In this document: in pieces, positions 59,191 to 64,000 of the stretch | Layout of the letters: each line of letters starts with the position of its first letter | Numbering within the stretch: the stretch's first letter is position 1 | DNA from: Aureococcus anophagefferens | Taxonomy: Eukaryota; Sar; Pelagophyceae; Pelagomonadales; Pelagomonadaceae | Direction of reading: 5' to 3' | Length of the DNA stretch: 64,000 nucleotides | Assembly: GCF_000186865.1 (NCBI RefSeq) | Contig: NW_008705562.1 | Span: 2,304,111-2,368,110, forward strand | The notes under the pieces: model-generated | What the model was told of the DNA's origin: nothing | Databases searched by the model: none | What the model saw: the letters and a program-made list of their open reading frames with translations, nothing else | Program-made: the position numbers and the translations under genes

Positions 59191-61985
59191 ATGGCCACGC
59201 TCGTGACGGGCGCCGACACGCCCCTGGGGTACGCCGTGGCCCGGGCGCTCCTCGCCGCGGGGCAGGAGGTCGTCGCCCTCGTCGCCCCCGAGCCCCGCGG
59301 TCCCGTCTGCGCCTGCCTCGTGGCGACGGACGGCCCCCACGCCGGGGAGCGCTTCGCCCTCGGCATCGGGCCGGCCCCGCGCTTCGTCGGGCGGTCCGCG
59401 GCCCACGGCGAGGGCGGCGTCTGCCTCGGCCGCGACGGGAGCGCGTCGGGCACGCACGCGCGTCTCGAGGCGTCCGGCGCGGACGTGGTCGTCGCCGACT
59501 GCGGGTCGACGAACGGGACCCTCGTCGACGGGCGCCCCGTCGGCGCCGGCGAGCGGATCCCCCTGCGCGTCGGGTCCTGCCTGGCCCTCGGCGCCACGGT
59601 GCTCCACGTCGTCGCGCTCGCGTCGGAGCGGTCGCTCGCGCTCGAGGCCCTCGCGGCCGACGGCGCGGTCATCGTCGACGCCCTGGCGCAGACGGCGGCC
59701 CAGGGCGTGCGCCGCGTCGCCCACTGCGCCGCGCCCCTGGCGTCGCCGGAGGCCGAGCGCGCGGCCGTCGCGGCGGCCGCGGCCGCCGCGCGCGGCGGGC
59801 CCGTCGCCGCCGCGTCGTCGGCCGCGGTCTACGAGGGCTGCAAGGCCGCGCGCCGCGGGCGGCCCCTCGTCGAGTCCGAGTTCCTGCCGCGCGAGAGCTG
59901 CGGCGCGTCGCCCGAGGCCGCGCGGGAGGAGGCTTTATGGGGCGCGGCCGCGGGCCGCGGCGACCGCCAGGGCAGCAAAAGAGAGCGAAATTCCCAACTT
60001 CAAAGGCTCATATCTCGGCCGTTTTCCACTCGTTTTGGCTGATTTTTGGACGAGCGATCATCTCTCGGAGCGGTCTCGACGCGTGGGCGCTTTTTCCGGA
60101 ACGCGCGCGCGCGGAACACTCACGTTGAAGCGACGTTGAATCACCCTTTTGCTGCCCAGGCGACCGCGGCGCGGGCGTCGTCGCGGTGCGCCTCTTCGAC
60201 GTCTACGGCGGCGACGCCGACTGCGGCGCGGCGCCGGCGCCGGGCCTCGCGTCCCTGGCCCGGACCCTGGCGGGCGGCGGCGCGGACGAGCGCGAGCGCA
60301 CCTACTGCGGCGACGCGAGCCACGTCTCCGAGGCGGCGACGTGGCTCGTCGCCGCGCTCGAGCGCGCGGGGCACACGCGGGGCTTCGTGGCCGTCAACGG
60401 CGCCGCGGGCCACCTCGCGCGCGGGCCCGACGTCGCCCGCGCCGCGAGCGCCGCGCGGAGCCGCGGCGAGGTCGGCCGGCGGCGGAGCGACTCGGGCGGT
60501 GGCCCGCCGCCGCCGCCGCCCGCGTCGCCGCCGGGCCGGCCCGCGTCGCCGCGGGAGCGCCGGCGCGCGCCGCTGCGCGCGGACCTCGCCAAGATGCGCG
60601 CGCTCCTCGGCGTCGCCGCGGGCCGCGTGTCCGTCCGCGACGGCCTCGGCCGCCTGCTCGCGGAGGACCGCGCCGCCGCGGACCGGCGCCTGCGCCACCT
60701 CAAGCCCCTCGAGAGCCGGGCGGCGCCGTCGCCGGCGAGCCTCGTGGCGCGCGTCGCGAGCTTCCTGCTCGCGCCCGTGCGCCGCGCGGCCGCGCGGCCG
60801 CCGCGCGATCGGCCGAGCCGCCTCGCGTCGCTCGACGACGACGTCGCCGCGGCCGCGCTCGCCTTCTGCGACGCCGTCTCCCTCGCCCAAGTCCGCGCCG
60901 CGGGCAACTGGCGCGCGCGGGGCGGGCTGCTCGTCGCCGACGAGGCCGCGCGGCGCCTCTGCGCGGCGCGGGGATGGACGCGCGCGGACGCGCGGCGGCG
61001 CCCGTTCTCGTGGCTCTACGGCCGCGCGGGCGTCTGGCGAAATCCCGTGGCCCTGGCGTCCGTCGGCGCCGCCGCCGACGAGACGCGGTCGGCCCTCACG
61101 GCGACGCGCATCGGCGGCGCCGTCTACTGCTTCGGCGGCCTCGACGCCGCGGGCGAGCCGACGAACGACGTCCGCGCGCTCGCGCTCGCGGACGCGACGC
61201 TCGGCGAGTGGCGGCCCGTGGCGACGACGGGGAAACCGCCGGCGCCGCGCTTCGGCCACGGCGCCGCGCCCTGGGCCGGGGGCCTGGCCATCTTCGGCGG
61301 CCAGACGGCGCTCGGGCCGAGCGACGACCTCCACGTGCTCGCGCTCCCGGATCGCGCGTGGTCCGCGCCGGCGGCGCCGGGGCCGCGGCCGCCGCCGCGC
61401 GCCTTCGGCGCCGTCGCGTGCCTCGACGGGAAGCTCGTCGTCTGGGGCGGCGCGGCCGACGACCGCGTCTGGTGCCGCGAGCGGCCCGCGGCGCCGTGGC
61501 GCGCGCTCGCCGACGGGCAAAACGCGCCGCCGCCGCGGACCGCGGCGGCGGCCTGCGCGCTGGCGACGGCCGACGGCGAGGCGCTCGTCGTGTCCGGGGG
61601 GCGCTGCCAGGGCGCCGTGCTCCCCGTCGACGACGCGATCGCGCTGACGCTCCGCGGCGACGGCGGCGCGTTGGCCGCGGCGTGGGCGCCCTTCGGCCCG
61701 ACGTCGCACGACCCCCGGGGCGACGCCTGCAGCCACCACGCGGCCGTCGCCCTCGACGGCGACGCCGTGCTCTGCGTCGGGGGCCTCGGCGACGACGGCG
61801 CCACGCACGGCCGCGCGACGATCCTGTCCGCGGCGCGGCCGCCCGCGCGCCTCGCGGCCAACGGCAGCCCGCGGCCCAAGCGCCTCCACGCCGCCGCCCG
61901 GGCGCGGGGCGACGCGGTCCTCCTCTTCGGCGGCCTCGACGGCCTCCGCCGCCTCGACGACCTCGAGCTCCTCGCGCTCAAGTGA
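59191..61985 (+). CDS. SDR fold with embedded FHA domain, F-box-like region and Kelch repeats
   Basis: Two exons (59191-59959, 60160-61985) close to 864 aa. Residues 1-30 are a dinucleotide-binding start (LVTGADTPLGYAVARALLAA). An FHA domain sits inside the fold at about 66-150 (RFVGRSAAHGEGGVCLGRDG, SGTHARLEASG, DCGSTNGTLVDGRPV). The epimerase-like fold resumes (RRVAHCAAPLASPEA, VAAASSAAVYEG, VAVRLFDVYGGDAD) but the catalytic Tyr-x3-Lys position has no Tyr, so it is probably not an active epimerase. An F-box-like helix region follows (SLDDDVAAAALAFCDAVSLA) and then five or six Kelch blades (GGAVYCFGGLDAAGEPTNDV, GGLAIFGGQTALGPSDDL). FHA recognises phosphothreonine; F-box-Kelch suggests a ubiquitin-ligase adaptor. 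Function inferred only. Confidence 0.72.
59960..60159 (+). mobile_element. family 1 introner (200-bp intron)
   Basis: GCGACCGC at 59960-59967 is repeated exactly at 60160-60167. The 192-bp core starts CAGGGCAGCAAAAGAG and ends CTTTTGCTGCCCAG. It is nearly identical, same orientation and same length, to the copy at 6027-6218. Confidence 0.92.
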
Positions 61986-62089
61986 GCGCGCGGCCCCCCC
62001 TCGCCCGCGCGCGGACAGCGCGCGGGCCGCCGCCCGGAGGTCCTCCCGGGCACGCGCGGTAAGTCACGCTGCATGTTAGTCACGCGCCG

Positions 62090-62755
62090 CTAGCTCGCCG
62101 CGGTCGCCGCGGGCGCCGCGCCGCCCCGTCGAAAGGACACGAGCGCCGTGTACCCGAAAGACACGAGCGCCGCGAAGGGCACCTGCCAGCGGATGGGCAG
62201 CGCGCCGAAGCTGACGAGCTCCGCGGGGCACCAGATGGCCCAGCACGCGGCGACGTCCGCGCGCCAGTTGGCCCCGTAGGCCCGGAGGAACCCGCGCGGC
62301 CGGCCGGTCTCGCCGACGGCCTTGCAGAAGTAGAACGCCGGGATCGCGCTCAGGGGCCAGTGGACGCCCAGGTCCAATAAAATCTGGCCCGCGACGGACG
62401 CTGCGCCCATCGGGTCGCCGAGCTTCGCCGCCGCGGGCGCCGCCGCGAACGCCGCGCAGCGCGGGAAGATCGTCGGATAGACGCGGCTGAAGAGCAGGTA
62501 CTGCACCGCGCCGAGGTAGAAGAAGCCGTAGATGGCGAACACGCCGCAGCGCCGGTAGTTGAGCGCCTTCCGCTTCTGCACGCGCTTCTGCACGAGCACG
62601 TCGGAGCACACGGTCTTCAGGCAGGTGAGGCCCGACCCGAAGACGAGCGGGTGCGCCTCGGCGACGCGGCCCACGCCGAGGAGCAGGCCCTGCGGCGGCG
62701 CCAGCGCGGTCGCCGCTGCGAGGATGATGGAGAGGCGCAGCATTGGGCAGCGCAT
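62090..62755 (-). CDS. Mpv17/PMP22 family membrane protein
   Basis: 221 aa. Small four-span proteins of peroxisomes, mitochondria or plastids; possible channels. Seen: leader MRCPMLRLSIILAAATALAP, LTCLKTVCSDVLVQKRVQKR, FAIYGFFYLGAVQYLLFSRV, and the family's closing WRADVAACWAIWCPAELVSF with NF-like and W..P features, then QVPFAALVSFGYTALVSFRR. The leader ending in LAPP suggests the plastid. Length fits the family. Two Met codons (1 and 5) could start. Confidence 0.85.
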   Translation of the reverse strand: MRCPMLRLSIILAAATALAPPQGLLLGVGRVAEAHPLVFGSGLTCLKTVCSDVLVQKRVQKRKALNYRRCGVFAIYGFFYLGAVQYLLFSRVYPTIFPRCAAFAAAPAAAKLGDPMGAASVAGQILLDLGVHWPLSAIPAFYFCKAVGETGRPRGFLRAYGANWRADVAACWAIWCPAELVSFGALPIRWQVPFAALVSFGYTALVSFRRGGAAPAATAAS

Positions 62756-63406
62756 CGCGGAGAGGCTCAGGCGCGGCAGCTCAAGCCGCTGAAGTCACAC
62801 ATCACAAAGCTAGAATCGAGCACGAGGCACGAGCCACCCACGGACAAAAGATTCGAACCTCATGGCGAGGTGGGTGGGTGGGTCCGGAGGCCTGGTTTGG
62901 AAAATCTACAGTGTACTGATGGGTACTTGTAACGCGCGCGCGCGCGCGCGGTCATGACCCGCGGTGCCGCGGCTGACGGTCGCGCGGCGCCTCGGCGACG
63001 TGTCTTCACGCCGCTATCGTCGTCTCTGGGCAAGCGCCGCTTCTCGCCGCGGCGAGTCGAGCGGCGCGGGTGCCCGTTCTCATCGCAAAGCGGAGATTGG
63101 ACCGCGCAGCTCCGCGACACGAGAGAGCGCGCGCGCGGAATCGCGCGCGCGTTGTGGCGATTTTGCGAGCGGCAACTTGAAGGCAACTAACGAAACGGAG
63201 GTCCCTGATTGGCCAGGAGGTGGGTGGGTGGGTGCCGGGCCCGCGATCGAAGAATCCGGCGTGAGGTACCGCGGGATTTATCCCGGGCGGCTCTTGCACG
63301 AGGCAGCAATTACATGTTCAACACTTTGGTTGACGACTTGGTGAAGGCCCGGCGCCCTGCGATGCGGCTACTTTTGCGCGCTCAATCGTGAGACCGTCGG
63401 CGCGCA
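62756..63406. other. intergenic with GC-dinucleotide run and two G-rich motifs
   Basis: A (GC)n run lies at about 62933-62950. GGTGGGTGGGTGGG occurs at 62869-62882 and again at 63219-63232, a possible G-quadruplex pair. No gene is visible. Confidence 0.6.
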
Positions 63407-64000
63407 ATGGAGACCGTGCAGGGCCTGCTCTCTAGCGGCGCGCTCGAGCAGGACCACGAGGGCTACGCGCTGCCGGAGCCGACGGCCGCGGAGCTGCGGG
63501 CGCGGTCCGTCAAGATCACGGCCATCCTCGCGACGCTGGACCTGGCGCGGCCGAGCGCGGCGCTCGAGGCGCAGCTCGAGGCGCGCGTCGCGGACTCGCG
63601 GCGCCTCGCCGTCGAGCGCGCCGTCGCGTGGGAGATCGAGGACGAGGTCGCGGCGAAGACGGGCAAGGCCGGCGACGGCCGCCGCGCGGCGCTCGCGGCG
63701 GCCTTGGACGCGCTCGAAGCCAAGCTCGACGGCGTCGGCGCGTGGCTCGCGCGCAACGCCGAGGACCTCGAGGGCATGGGCGGCGCCGTGCGCGACATCG
63801 TCGACGACAACGCGTCGCTGGAGACGCACCGGTGCAACCTGCGGCGCCTCGACGCCGCGCTCGCGCGGATCGCCGGCCCGGCCCTCGGCGCGTCCGACGA
63901 CGAGGACGACGACGACGACGGCGACGAGGCCGGCCGGGGCCTCGCGCTGGGCCCCGAGGCCGAGGCGCTGCTCCGCGACCCCGAGGCCGCGGTCGCGCGC
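63407..64000 (+). CDS. Sec3/EXOC1-like exocyst subunit, 5' part
   Basis: 198 codons from ATG 63407, running off the window. Exocyst tethers secretory vesicles to the plasma membrane. The segment LEAKLDGVGAWLARNAEDLE followed by AVRDIVDDNASLETHRCNLR and RLDAALARIAG matches the start of the Sec3 C-terminal helical region. The region before it is helical (LRARSVKITAILATLDLARP). An acidic run follows (DDEDDDDDGDEAG). No N-terminal PH-like domain is present, so the protein may be short or start in an earlier exon. Family call moderate. Confidence 0.6.
   Translation, partial: METVQGLLSSGALEQDHEGYALPEPTAAELRARSVKITAILATLDLARPSAALEAQLEARVADSRRLAVERAVAWEIEDEVAAKTGKAGDGRRAALAAALDALEAKLDGVGAWLARNAEDLEGMGGAVRDIVDDNASLETHRCNLRRLDAALARIAGPALGASDDEDDDDDGDEAGRGLALGPEAEALLRDPEAAVAR

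Noticed and set aside
62840..62870. GATTCGAACCTC resembling a tRNA T-arm on the minus strand
   Set aside because: The flanking bases do not form a proper T stem and there is no acceptor, D or anticodon arm at the right distance.

Overview
This is a GC-rich, densely packed nuclear segment from a photosynthetic eukaryote. Genes are intron-poor with very short introns. Several products carry bipartite plastid leaders (a hydrophobic signal followed by an AFAP-like cleavage site), and others look mitochondrial. Thr/Pro-rich surface proteins with ShK-like cysteine domains, the gene content and above all the introner-type introns point to a stramenopile alga. A pelagophyte such as Aureococcus anophagefferens is my best guess; this is inference, not an identification. 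There are no operons, and convergent genes often end within 6-40 bp of each other.

Layout. 0.3-4.4 kb: ferritin-like surface protein (+), AlkB dioxygenase (-), N-myristoylatable EF-hand protein (+). 4.4-8.1 kb: WWE/ankyrin protein (-), three-PH-domain protein with a CaaX end and two introners (+), mitochondrial GrpE (+). 8.1-16.1 kb: NodU-type carbamoyltransferase (+), HlyIII/PAQR-like membrane protein (-), unknown basic protein (+), three-C2/EF-hand protein (-). 16.3-19.5 kb: small organellar protein and plastid EF-G. 19.5-20.8 kb: gene-poor minisatellite region. 20.8-29.3 kb: repeat protein (-) divergent from a Dzip1-like protein (+), then haem peroxidase, RlmF/METTL16-type methyltransferase, SNF8/VPS22, plastid membrane protein and a purine-permease-like transporter. 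29.5-36.0 kb: two isochorismatase-fold genes with three such domains, a TIR-bounded element whose ORF contains four 174-bp repeats, and glycine-cleavage T protein. 36.1-43 kb: EndoU RNase, a HAD-kinase-EF-hand fusion, a lysine methyltransferase and a NEMP-type membrane protein. 43.1-53.5 kb: one giant minus-strand gene (3,336 codons) joining Reeler-like, FAD oxidoreductase, DUF1800, kringle, DUF1501, surface-module and ShK-like parts. 54-64 kb: unknown protein, two small secreted or plastid proteins around a 139-bp assembly gap, a lactonase-type propeller, an SDR-FHA-Kelch fusion, Mpv17/PMP22 protein and the start of a Sec3-like exocyst subunit.

The most striking signal is a set of repeated introns. 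At least eleven introns fall into three sequence families. Most are flanked by an 8-bp direct repeat whose first two bases are GC or GT. In each, the left repeat copy appears to supply the 5' splice site and the element supplies the 3' splice site (CAG or TAG). Family 1 has three copies, each exactly 200 bp; family 2 has two; family 3 has at least six of 73-89 bp. Every spliced model built this way closes exactly in frame. Inside the giant gene, homologous surface modules carry such introns at different positions, as expected for recent intron gain.
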